Assembly (NCBI GenBank): GCA_963920525.1
Contig: OY986436.1
Coordinates: forward strand, 25,034,818 to 25,098,817
DNA: 64,000 nucleotides
From: Dichetophora obliterata
Lineage: Eukaryota > Arthropoda > Insecta > Diptera > Sciomyzidae
Direction: 5' to 3'
Each line of letters starts with the position of its first letter. Position 1 is the first letter of the stretch. Position numbers and translations under genes: made by a program. Below the pieces are notes generated by a model. The model saw only the letters and a list, made by a program, of their open reading frames with translations. It had not been told where the DNA came from and made no database searches. This document shows positions 55,578-64,000 of this stretch, in pieces.

Positions 55578-56695
55578 AAGGGCATCCGCAGGGGGGGCAA
55601 AGGCAAAATTGAATCTAGAATGAACATAAATAAAATGTAACTTATATAATGCTATTTACTACGATTTTTGGTATTAATTTTGTAAACATGATACGCACAC
55701 TACACCGGTTGACACACGCTTGTACACATTAGAAACTCTAATATAATTTTAAAGATGGTGTAAAAATCTTTCTGGTATCATGTCCGAAATATTTAAAAAT
55801 TTTATTTAATTTTTTGTCATGTATTAAATTAAATAATGTGAGGCCTAAATCTTTAAATGAAATCGCATTATTTACTATAGAGCCCCAAGATTTCAACTTT
55901 TAAAATTAGAATACAAAAATTTCCTAATATTAAACAATATTTTTTTTTGTTGAAAAACAAAAAAAAACTAAATTTTTAGGCCATTTTTAACTATGGAAGC
56001 CTTTAACTTCTAAACCAATTTCGAGTGGACTAAAATTTTTAAAGATTTGGATTTAGGAGGTCAAAACCCATATCATTCGCAAAAATTAAAAATTTCAGTT
56101 GTCGCTGTTCTTTAAATGTTCCCCGCATGCTAAGGGAGATATTTTTCACCGGATCTCACACTGCATTGACACCAATCTACTTATTTCTTTTTCCATCATG
56201 AATCCAGTTCTAGCAGCTTGCAAGATCCTACAATCGAGCACGGAAACTTACCTATTATCTGAATGATTTAAAATATATTTTTTTTTTCAATTCAAAACGT
56301 ATGAATAAATAAATAAAGAGGTACATGTATAGAGGTTAGATGTGTTTTGGGTTTCATACATTTTCTTAACATATTCTAGCACCTCCTGCAAGGCTTGATT
56401 CTGAATCCTGGACGTGACGCGAAAAAAGTACAGAAAATTCTGAAACTGGGTGGGCGCCGCCAAATAACGTGAATTTTAAGAAGTATAAAATGATTGTTTG
56501 AAATCGAGTTTATGTCATTAAAAACTTTTGATTATAACATAATTCTAATGTAAAATCGTTTGCTTAACATGATATTAGGTTTTTAAAAAAATTAAACCTT
56601 GATCCAAAATTGGCCTACATTATTAAACTTCATAATTTTTTCTTGAGCTTATGAATTAGAAGCTTTGCTCTCGCCTAAATCGCGGCAAATTCCTT
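55578..56695 (+). repeat. Inverted duplicate, left copy (partner 60117-60828)
   Basis: Blocks shared in inverse order with 60117-60828 include GGGCATCCGCAG, GATGGTGTAAAAATCTTTCTG, AATAATGTGAGGCCT, GAAAATTCTGAAACTGGGTGG, GAAGTATAAAATGATTG and GAATTAGAAGCTTTGCTC. The left copy has an extra block of about 400 bp between 55910 and 56400. Confidence 0.7.
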
Positions 56696-57047
56696 AAATT
56701 TAAATTTATTTACTTTGTCTTCTGCTTGTTTACAATGACTTTAAAGCATACATTTGCTTATCGTCAAAGTTTATATCCGTTATTGAATTAAATGCACCTT
56801 GCTTTTTGTTGCTACGAAGAATGATCTTCGACTAATAAGGGATATCATTCCTTAACATTCTTTAATTTCTCGTAAGAATAACTTCGTAATTTGTTTCATT
56901 ACACTCGTAGTATTTACTAAAAAATTCTTTCGCAGGTTGACCGTAAAAGGTACGAAGTTTTAGTTGATTTTAAAAAATTTGCAACTGAAATCGTTCAGAC
57001 TGGTTTGTCGAACAATTACCGAATATAAGGACATGTGTGATTGCAAG

Positions 57048-57120
57048 GTGGCCGTAGCCTACTGGAAGTGTACGTGCCCCATACGCTAAAGAACCGCGGT
57101 TCAAACCCTAGCAGAACAGA
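57048..57120 (+). mobile_element. tRNA-derived SINE head
   Basis: TAGCCTACTGG fits the Pol III A box consensus, and GGTTCAAACCC fits the B box, spaced as in tRNAs. The stem pairing is poor (CGCGGTTCAAACCCTAG), so it is not a functional tRNA. No second copy of the body was found in the window. Confidence 0.6.
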
Positions 57121-57347
57121 AAGTTCAGTCGTAACTAGGTATTACGATCATTCGTAAATGTAAAGTACAATATAAATTTGTTTTGTACGAATACGAATAA
57201 AATATTTGAAATGTGTACCAAACTATGAATTCTTTTCGTGTCTTAAAATTACGAATAAAATTAGTAGAACAAAGTTTTAAGGTTAAGAATACGTATAGAA
57301 AAGTTTTTGTGAAACAAAGGTAAATGAAATGGTAGCGTAACATATTA

Positions 57348-57860
57348 GGCCGTGTACATGTTACTCTTTTTTGTCGCGATTGCGACAGCGCTCTCATTTT
57401 TTTTTTCGCAAACGCGGCTGGGTAGTATTGAATATTAAATAAAGAAATGTATGCATTAGGGCGGGTCAATTTGTATGGACGAATTTTTTGGAGGTCTGGC
57501 TCAGCGAAATTCGTAAAATACATGTAATTTCAAGACTTTTTCTCCACTACAGCATATACAAATTCTGAAAAAAAGCTGTGCGGACTTTCGTAAATAGATT
57601 TTGTTCTCAATTATAAAATATGAATGTATGAATGTATGTGTATGAATCTATTTACGAAAGTCCGCACAGATTTTTTTCAGAATTTGTATATGCTGTAGTG
57701 GAGAAAAAGTCTTGAAATTACATGTATTTTACGAATTTCGCTGAGCCAGAATTTGACCCGCCCTAGTATGCATACAAAATTCAGTATTTTTCAGCAGTGT
57801 CTGCAAAAAAAAAAGTGAGAGCAATCGCTACTAAAACGCGTAATATGTATGAACACGGCC
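57348..57860. mobile_element. PIF/Harbinger-type MITE, TSD TTA, carrying a hAT MITE
   Basis: GGCCGTGTACATGTTACTC (left) against GGCCGTGTTCATACATATTAC (right, minus strand), then CGATTG, CGCTCTCA and T-run blocks in inverse. TTA flanks both ends (57345-57347, 57861-57863). Subtracting the nested hAT MITE (57457-57765 plus one 8-bp TSD) leaves about 196 bp. Confidence 0.78.
57457..57765. mobile_element. Palindromic hAT MITE family 1, copy B (309 bp)
   Basis: The same length and orientation as copy A (16579-16887), with only a few differences (such as TAGGGCGGG for TAGGGTGGG, and GATTTTTTT for GCTTTTTTT in the right arm). The exact 8-bp TSD GTATGCAT lies at 57449-57456 and 57766-57773. Inserted inside the Harbinger-type MITE at 57348-57860. 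Confidence 0.92.
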
Positions 57861-58941
57861 TTAGAGCAACGGGTACAACATTCTATTTGAAAATGAATGG
57901 TTTAGCTCTGCTTTATTTATAAATTAACCTAAAAAAAGTATTTTTGTATTCTTCTCAAAATATATTAAAAACATAATGAACATATCGTCATACGAAATCA
58001 AAAAAGCCATAAGTAACAAAAAATTCAAAATCGACTTTTTGATTGATTATGATGCATTTTATCATAATACATGTTTCGCAAAATGTTTCTACAACTGAAA
58101 CCGACGTTTTTATTAACAAAGTTCTCAAAGCCCTAAGTTTAAGCGCAACTTACAATTTAGAAAGTTATTTGATTTTCTCTTAAAATTTTTTAATTTAAAC
58201 TTACGGTTTTTTGATTTAATATAAAATTTTATTTAATTTTTATTTTATTTAATATAAAAGACATAAAAATTTTTCATTGCCTAGGGGGCAAGCGCCCCCT
58301 GCTCCTCCCTGCGGACGCCCATGTCCCTATTAGTTGAATATCATTTTTCGGAGCAACAGATCGTAAAAGCCATTGAAGCCAATAACGCATATGAACTTGG
58401 AATTTATTTAATTTATTTAAAACAAAATTATATTTTAAAGTAATTGAACATAAGAAAAACAAAGTAAAATAAATTTAAAAAAACTAAATGTTTTCACAAA
58501 AGTCGGCTTAAAAAAAATCTTTTTTCTGTCATAAAGATGATCCAATTTGGGTAATTTTTTAATTTTTCGTTAACTTTATAAAATTGCTAACAATCTTGCA
58601 GCATTTAAATTTTAGAAAATTGCAGCTGTAACAAGGCGTTACAATTAGGCTTACGATAAATTAAGTATAGTTATTTATATATGCAGCATAGGGTAGGTAA
58701 CTTTGACAACAACAACGTGACCTACATAAATTACCAGCTACAACAACAAGACTCACTGTCTAGTGGCCATAGAACAGCCGCCAAACATTATTTTCATACG
58801 CCATACAACAGACGACGTATATAATTTCTAAGTAAATCTTTCTGAAAGCACATAAATAGACACGATAAGTCCAGCTAAGGTAGCATTCCTTTTTAGGTGA
58901 GCTCAAACCAAGTAGCTGCTGCCTCGGCTGACCGTCATAGC

Positions 58942-59235
58942 CTGAACACAATGACTGCAACTTGCGACAAACGCCATTTGTCAAAATATAGAAGGCATGT
59001 TTTCATATATAGACGAATTTTATGATGTCAACACAACAAAGAGAGGATGCGACGACAATTGTTGCTGTCGCAGACTTAGATCTATTTCTAATTTGACAGA
59101 CGAAAAAACTGAATAATGCAGAGTTTGTTTCTGTTTGATATAAGATGCAGATTGTCGCTGTTGCACTGCAACATTTCTCTCTGACAACAAGTTGCCGCAT
59201 TGTCGTCGGACGCATGTTGCAGTCATTGTGTTCAG
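58942..59235. mobile_element. TGAACACA-family MITE, copy B
   Basis: CTGAACACAATGACTGCAACT (left) against CTGAACACAATGACTGCAAC then ATGCGTCCGACGACAATG (right, minus strand). Both halves have TTGTCGTC/TGTCGC words. Terminal sequence is shared with 48319-48591. No TSD is evident. Confidence 0.65.
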
Positions 59236-59239
59236 TCTT

Positions 59240-60080
59240 TTAGGTCTATCGTCCGGGGAGGGCGGCGAACGATAATTTTTGGTTGTTTTTAAGTGTAGTT
59301 AGTTATATATTTTTTTATTATTATTAATTTTTTTTTTTGCGGAAGCCACGTCGCTACCTCGGTTGACCGCAAGGTCTATTACCGGGGCTGCGACGCAGGC
59401 ACTCACTGCCACGTCACTAGAGCGTAATCTTTAGTAAGATTTTGGTTGCCTCTTGAAGCCACGTCACAACCTCGGTTGACTGCTAGGCCTATCAACGGGG
59501 CTGCGACGTAGGCATTCGCGCCACGCCACTAAAGCGTCGTTTATAGTCAGATTTTGTTGTTTTATGAAGCCACGTCACTATTCCGATTGACCGCAAGGCC
59601 TATCACCGGGACTGCGACGCAGGCTCTCTCTGCTACGCCACCACGGCGTCTGACCTCTCTACTCTATTATGTCGTATTAGAAATAACGGAGCATTCCTTT
59701 TTAGCGAATGCCAACCGATTACCGAAGCGATTACCAACGGACTACCAATTACCGAAGCAATTACCAACAGATTACCAAAGCGATTACCAACCAATTACCA
59801 ACTTATTACCGATTACCAAAGCGATTACAAACTGATTACCGATTACCGGCTTCTAAAGCAATTGCCAACTGTTGACCGAGTACTAAAGTGGTTACCAACT
59901 GATTACTAAGCCCACTAGCGACTACCCGAAGCTGCATAACTAAGAGGTTATAATAAGGATAACGTATTCAATAAAGTAACTTCGTGAATTACTGAAAATT
60001 ACTGAAAATTACTGAAAACCCTGCGTCTTTTATTTTCAAAATAATTTGTGAGAGTTAATGGACCTTTTCACAGGACCCTG
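59240..60080 (+). repeat. Possible solo LTR or satellite: 112-bp triplicate plus CGATTACCAA repeats
   Basis: GAAGCCACGTC starts three GC-richer units at 59342, 59455 and 59566 (period 111-113 bp), each with GGTTGACCGCAAGGCCTA and GGGGCTGCGACGCAGGC words. Then an irregular array of GATTACCAA/GATTACCGAAGC fills 59707-59910. An AATAAAG and a threefold AATTACTGAA follow near 59970-60010. This layout could be a long terminal repeat with internal repeats and a polyA signal, but no partner LTR, primer site or gag-pol lies in the window. Confidence 0.5.
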
Positions 60081-60116
60081 CAGCGGCTGAGTACCTCCGC
60101 CTTTGATAAAACCACG

Positions 60117-60828
60117 TCTTAAGCGATCTAGGCAAGGGCAAAGCTTCTAATTCAAAAGCGAAAAAAATTATGAAATTCTGAATTCTGAATTTGAGCAAGC
60201 TAACTCACTAATTCAAGTTATCTTACTTTTTGATCAAGCACTAATTTTTAAAAAAAATCTGATGTCAAATTCTTGTTAAGAAAACGCTTTTATATTAGAA
60301 TATCTTAAGGTCAAAAGTTTTTTAATGACTGAAATTTAAAAAGTAAACTCGATTTAAAACATTTATTTTATACTTCTTCAAATTCAGTTTTTTCTTAATA
60401 GGCGTCCACCCATTTTGAGAATTTTCGGGATTTTTTGTATTCTTATTTGAAAAGAGGAAAACTTGGGGGCTAAATAGTAATTCATCAATAAATTTTATGT
60501 AAGGATAAAGGAGACCTCACATTATTTGATTTACTAAGTTACTAAGAATATTTGTTGAAATTTTTTTTTAAATTACATGAAAATAAAAATTAAATCTGAA
60601 AATGTTTCGGGCGTGATACGAGAAAGATTTTTACGCCATCTTTGAAATATATTTATTTTTTTTATGTGTACAAGCGTGTGTCAATCGGCGTATCATGTTT
60701 GTTATCATTTACCAAAAATCTCAAAAAATACAATTATATAGGTGACATTTTCTTTACGTGCATTCCAGACTCCTTTATGCCTTTGCTCCCCCTCCTTCTC
60801 CTAGAACAAATACTGCGGACGCCCTTGA
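60117..60828 (-). repeat. Inverted duplicate, right copy (partner 55578-56695)
   Basis: The reverse complement starts GTCAAGGGCGTCCGCAG and follows the left copy block by block to CGCTTTTGAATTAGAAGC near 60150. It lacks the extra block found in the left copy. Confidence 0.7.
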
Positions 60829-60829
60829 C

Positions 60830-61505
60830 GTTGTCTGTTCATTTTTGTCGATATCTGCAAAATGGTTTTCTACTCAATGCGTTAGTTATTTACTCTGATG
60901 CATGGCAGAACTAGACAAGGTAGTGTTAGGCCTGAATCTGCTTTCTTTTTCAGTGACCATAACTGTCAAACTCAGCTATTTTGCTATTTTTGCCAATTCT
61001 TGCTTTCTCATTGCATTCTAACTGGTTGCACATTTTGTATGAGTTGTCAACTTCGTTTTGACAGTTTCGGTCACCGGCTCTCCGCCCTAACTTTACCTTG
61101 CCTTGTTTTACCATGCTCTTATGGTATTGATTGCATACATGTACACAATTGAGTACAAGACAACACAGATGCAGTACAATTTGTTTTTGAATTTGAAGAA
61201 AAAATAGCATCACTGGTCAGAGTATGTTATTTTTCAGAGGTATGTACACTATTGCTTACACCAATAGTCAAAGGGTTCAATTTGTGCAGTTTTTTTATAG
61301 GAATGCTTTAGACTTAAAAATTTTTTTTTTTAAGGACCAAAGAACCAAGGCAGCCTAATAGAAACAACGTTTGGTCTTTGACCTGAAAGGAAAGGGATAG
61401 ATTATTAGAGGAAGAATTGATCAGAACCATACGAAAATTATCGATTAGGCGAAGCAAACGTGAAAGACAACTTGAATTGCTTATAACCGAGGCTAGTGCT
61501 ATGCC
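60830..61505. other. Small inverted repeat and coding-like relic
   Basis: CAGTGACCATAACTGTCAAA (60953) is inverse to TTTTGACAGTTTCGGTCACCG (ending about 61078), a possible 126-bp MITE. At 61208 CATCACTGG resembles the family-2 hAT terminus without a partner. A 38-codon frame ending at 61508 (EEELIRTIRKLSIRRSKRER) looks protein-like but is unidentified. Confidence 0.35.
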
Positions 61506-61510
61506 TTAAC

Positions 61511-61714
61511 CTCGGCAAGCATTTCCAGCCCACAGTTGTTCCTTTCCTTTAATTCGACATTTTCCACAATTTAGCTGTAAGTTTTTTGTTTCAAAAATTC
61601 TTAAATGTAGTAAATAACAAAGAAAGTGAAAAGAACCATGCCCGAGCCCGGATTCGAACCGGGAACCTCTGAGTTTATAGTCCAGCGCACTCTTCACTAG
61701 ACTACAAAGGTGGA
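61511..61714 (-). mobile_element. tRNA-derived SINE, copy 2
   Basis: Minus-strand copy of the family at 965-1177. A box TAGTCTAGTGA, B box GGTTCGAATCC with a CCCGG/CCGGG T stem, a 7-nt anticodon-like loop CTATAAA, then the shared body TGGTTCTTTTCACTTTCTTT and TTTACTACATTTAAGAATT. The 5' and 3' acceptor sides do not pair. Copy 2 keeps the tRNA head better than copy 1. Confidence 0.82.
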
Positions 61715-61734
61715 CAAAAAATTTAAAAACAAAA

Positions 61735-61995
61735 TTACTTTTAAGACCAGCATGTGAAAATTTTATTACCAATTTTCATTATAACAGAACGCAAATTAAA
61801 GCATTCCTGCAATATAATCAGATCTAATTACATTTGTAATCAAAATACAAAATTTTTCAGTACAGTTTCCAACTAAACTACATAAAAGATCAATTCAAAT
61901 TCCGAAATTATTAGCTGAAATTCAGAAATTTTTTTAGTAGGACAGAAAAGATCAATTAAAGCTCAGATATTACATTTGAAATTTTTAAATAATTA
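61735..61995 (+). repeat. Dispersed repeat, pre-insertion homologue of the foldback site
   Basis: GACCAGCATGTGAAAATTTT, then AACAGAACGCAAATTAAAGC and CATTCCT run uninterrupted, where the homologous locus (52350-52398 with 55357-55550) is split by the foldback element after GAACGCA. Downstream AGGACAGAAAAGATCAATTAA, GCTCAGATAT and CATTTGAAATT also match. Confidence 0.72.
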
Positions 61996-62219
61996 AAAAT
62001 AAGTATTGTTGTAAGCTTTTTAGAACTGTTTTTAAAAAATTAATAAAAAGTGTTATAAAAATTAAATAAAAACAATTATTAAATAATTGGAAGTAATTAT
62101 TATTGTAAGCTTTTTTCTTCAAAACACAAGTTTTTAAGAAATTGGAAAGAAGTGCTATCATTATGTTACTAAAAGTGGTTTTTAATTATTTGGAAACAAG
62201 TACTTTTGTGAGCTTCTTG

Positions 62220-62678
62220 CAGTGGCGAAGTTATGGAGGGGGGAGTGTCCGAGGGTCTAAACTCCTCCCAGAGCCATGGAAACATTACCAAATATCTCAC
62301 GTTATTGTGAATTGACTTTAATAATAAGCGTAGCACGAATCCAAATGTATATGTATTGCCCAAAATTTGTCTTTTTCTCAAGAAATTTATCAGAATTTGA
62401 TTCTTTTCAGTGTTTAATTTTTCTTAATCGGTTAGCAGTTACTAGAGATAAAGTGACATGTGTAGTTGCCAGAAATTCGGTGATGTTTGGATTCAGTTTA
62501 ACAAGCTCATAATTTTTTTACCTACCTACCGTTTTCGACGTTTAAACAAAGTAAGGCTGTCGAACATGACATTCGGCTTCACAAAACAGGCGTTTAATCA
62601 GGTATTCAAAAGTATACTTTTTTAAGGTTGTTATATTTTTTACTTACCCCCAACAACCAAAAGCTATCTACGCCACTG
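62220..62678. mobile_element. hAT-type MITE, 459 bp, TIR CAGTGGCGWAG
   Basis: CAGTGGCGAAGTTATGGAGG at the left and CAGTGGCGTAGATAGCTTTT at the right (minus strand) form a short TIR. Flanks GCTTCTTG (62212-62219) and GCTTTTTG (62679-62686) match at 7 of 8 positions. GC-rich GGGGGG and CCCCC runs lie just inside. No transposase. Confidence 0.78.
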
Positions 62679-62739
62679 GCTTTTTGTAATGATTTTTTTT
62701 ATGAAAAAAATTAGTTAATTTTTTTAGTTTACTGCTTCG

Positions 62740-63120
62740 AAAATCAATTTTATTAGGTTATCACATCTAAAACAACTATTAAAATAACCATGTGGGCGAA
62801 CAGCGGTTGAACATGGGCCGCACGGCCGAACAAGGGTTGAACATGTCTGAAAAATAATCCAAAAAGCCCAGCGGTCGAAAACTTGGGTCGAACAACGGCC
62901 GTACAGGGTCTAAATAGAGTTGTACGGCCGTTGTATGCCACCAAATTTTTCTAAGCTCTTATTGAACAGCAAACGTATGTGCAACATCAAAAGAAAGCCT
63001 CACTCAGCTATGCTCAGCTATGAAAAATATTTAAAATTAGGACTTGTTCGGCCACTGTGTGGACTTAGCTACAAAAGTTCAAACTTTTACATACATACAC
63101 TATGTTGCGGTAAAGCATTT
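62740..63120. other. GGCCG/CGGTCGAAC-rich stretch, unassigned
   Basis: GGCCGAACAAGGGTTGAACATG, CGGTCGAAAACTTGGGTCGAAC and TACGGCCGTTGTATG words recur between 62800 and 62940, partly inverse to one another. Perhaps an eroded TIR element. No gene. Confidence 0.35.
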
Positions 63121-63126
63121 TTTACA

Positions 63127-63600
63127 GTGTAAGCTCCATATGAATTAGATTTAACTGCAATTTCGTATCAATTTATTTTCAGAGCACTGAAAGTTTGAAT
63201 TAAATTTAGCCTCAATCTAAATAATTTTATCTAAGGTGTAAGTTCCGCTTAAGCTTAATTTAGCTGCAATTCAATATTAATTTTTTTCAGTGTATTGAAA
63301 GCTTGACTTAAATTTAAATATCAAAATAAATAATTTTACTTACGGTGGAAGTTCCGCATGAGTTAAAATAAGTTGGAATTTAAATCATTTTATATTCGGT
63401 GTAAGTTCCGCTAACGTTAAATTTAATTGCAATTTAAAGCATTTTATTTTCGGTATAAGTTCCACTTGATTTAAATCTAATTGTAGCTCCAAACAAGTTG
63501 GTTGTGTACTAAAAAAAGTGTACTAAAAACTGAAAGTTCGAACCAAACTAAGTCCCAATTTAAATAGTTTTATACACGGTGTACGTTCCGCTCAAATTAC
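63127..63600. repeat. Degenerate tandem repeat anchored on GGTGTAAGTTCCGC
   Basis: The anchor recurs at about 63127, 63235, 63344, 63398, 63453 and 63578. The spacings are about 108, 109, 54, 55 and 125 bp, so the basic unit is about 54 bp and often doubled. Between anchors are TTAAATTTAATTGCAATTTAAA words. Confidence 0.75.
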
Positions 63601-63604
63601 ATTA

Positions 63605-64000
63605 ACTCATTTGCGCCCTCTGTACACGTGCATGTACAAGTGAAATTTAAAATGAGTCATTTGGTCTACTGTAAACGTAGTATAAATATATAATCGAATT
63701 GTTTATTGAAATCGAAACAAGACGTCACTAGCAGTTATGAAATAGAAAAAAATTTGTGTTGTCAAAAAATTGAACTCAAAAGCGCTACGCAGCGCAGCGT
63801 TACCCATGTCTACTAGAGTGCATTCTTCCTTCAAGGAATACAGAATATTGAGGTCAGTATAGTGACCATACTAAAGACCAATGACTCGTGAGCGATACGA
63901 GCTCTGTGCGCCTTCCGACGCAATTCTTAATGGTGTTCCCGGGGGGAGTTACGGAACTGGTGGGAAGATATTTTTAGCGGATTCAAGTTTCGCACTCAGG
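63605..64000. other. Right window edge, nothing recognised
   Basis: Becomes less AT-rich after 63780 (GCGCTACGCAGCGCAGCGTTA, GTGCGCCTTCCGACGC, CCCGGGGGGAGTTACGG). It may be the start of another element or gene that lies outside the window. No frame can be assigned. Confidence 0.3.

Larger units (their letters stand above)
55578..58320. mobile_element. Possible element with GGGCRTCCGCAGGG ends
   Basis: CAAGGGCATCCGCAGGGGGG (from 55578) faces the complement of CATGGGCGTCCGCAGGGAGG (ending 58320). A third such end faces left at 60828. The sequence next to the 55578 and 60828 ends is homologous (inverted), but that next to 58320 is different. So 55578-58320 may be one element or two neighbours sharing a terminus type. 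No coding content is recognised in it. Confidence 0.4.

Overview
This is AT-rich nuclear DNA of an insect. The intron-split protein genes match insect homologues best, and the transposon content (hAT, mariner, Tigger, PIF/Harbinger, piggyBac-like, foldback-type, jockey/CR1-like non-LTR elements) suits a higher dipteran with a large genome, possibly a tephritid-like fly. The organism is inferred from gene and repeat flavour, not from a search.

Only three host genes can be read with confidence. (1) A TMEM33/Kr-h2-type membrane protein, minus strand, four coding exons between 10256 and 11273. (2) An EEF1A lysine methyltransferase 1 (N6AMT2/Efm5 family), plus strand, three exons, 38058-38844. (3) Prefoldin subunit 1, minus strand, three exons, 38995-39517. 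Genes 2 and 3 are convergent with 150 bp between their stop codons. Nothing suggests the three act in one pathway.

The rest is mostly a layered deposit of mobile elements, and many boundaries can be fixed from terminal inverted repeats (TIRs) plus target-site duplications (TSDs). Main blocks: a non-LTR reverse transcriptase fragment at the left edge; a tRNA-derived SINE and a foldback element (0.9-2.8 kb); MITEs at 5.9, 8.7 and 9.1 kb; a dead transposase-like gene split by a MITE (12.7-13.8 kb); a 5.3-kb hAT-type element with a perfect 8-bp TSD holding at least four younger insertions and a minisatellite of hairpin units (15.1-20.4 kb); a dead Tigger/pogo element broken by a mariner-family element and by an element with a 10-bp TSD (21.9-25.9 kb); a foldback-like element (27.3-28.1 kb); a dead non-LTR element (29.1-30.0 kb); a TIR element with nested MITEs (32-34 kb); a non-LTR element split by a Tc1-like element (34.3-35.7 kb); a piggyBac-like N-terminal reading frame (36.3 kb); a PIF/Harbinger element with a Myb/SANT-like remnant (41.6 kb); a cluster of MITEs (44.5-50.5 kb); a 3-kb foldback element with an alternating 160-bp tandem array and an unidentified coding remnant (52.4-55.4 kb); and a mosaic of inverted and tandem repeats to the right edge.

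Few transposase genes are readable and all are broken, so mobility would need trans-acting enzymes from elsewhere in the genome. I see no CRISPR, operon or bacterial-type system. The most notable items are the precise insertion stratigraphy, the hairpin-unit minisatellite, the foldback element with its unexplained coding remnant and related pre-insertion locus, and the possible Pol III-box modules inside two foldback-like elements.
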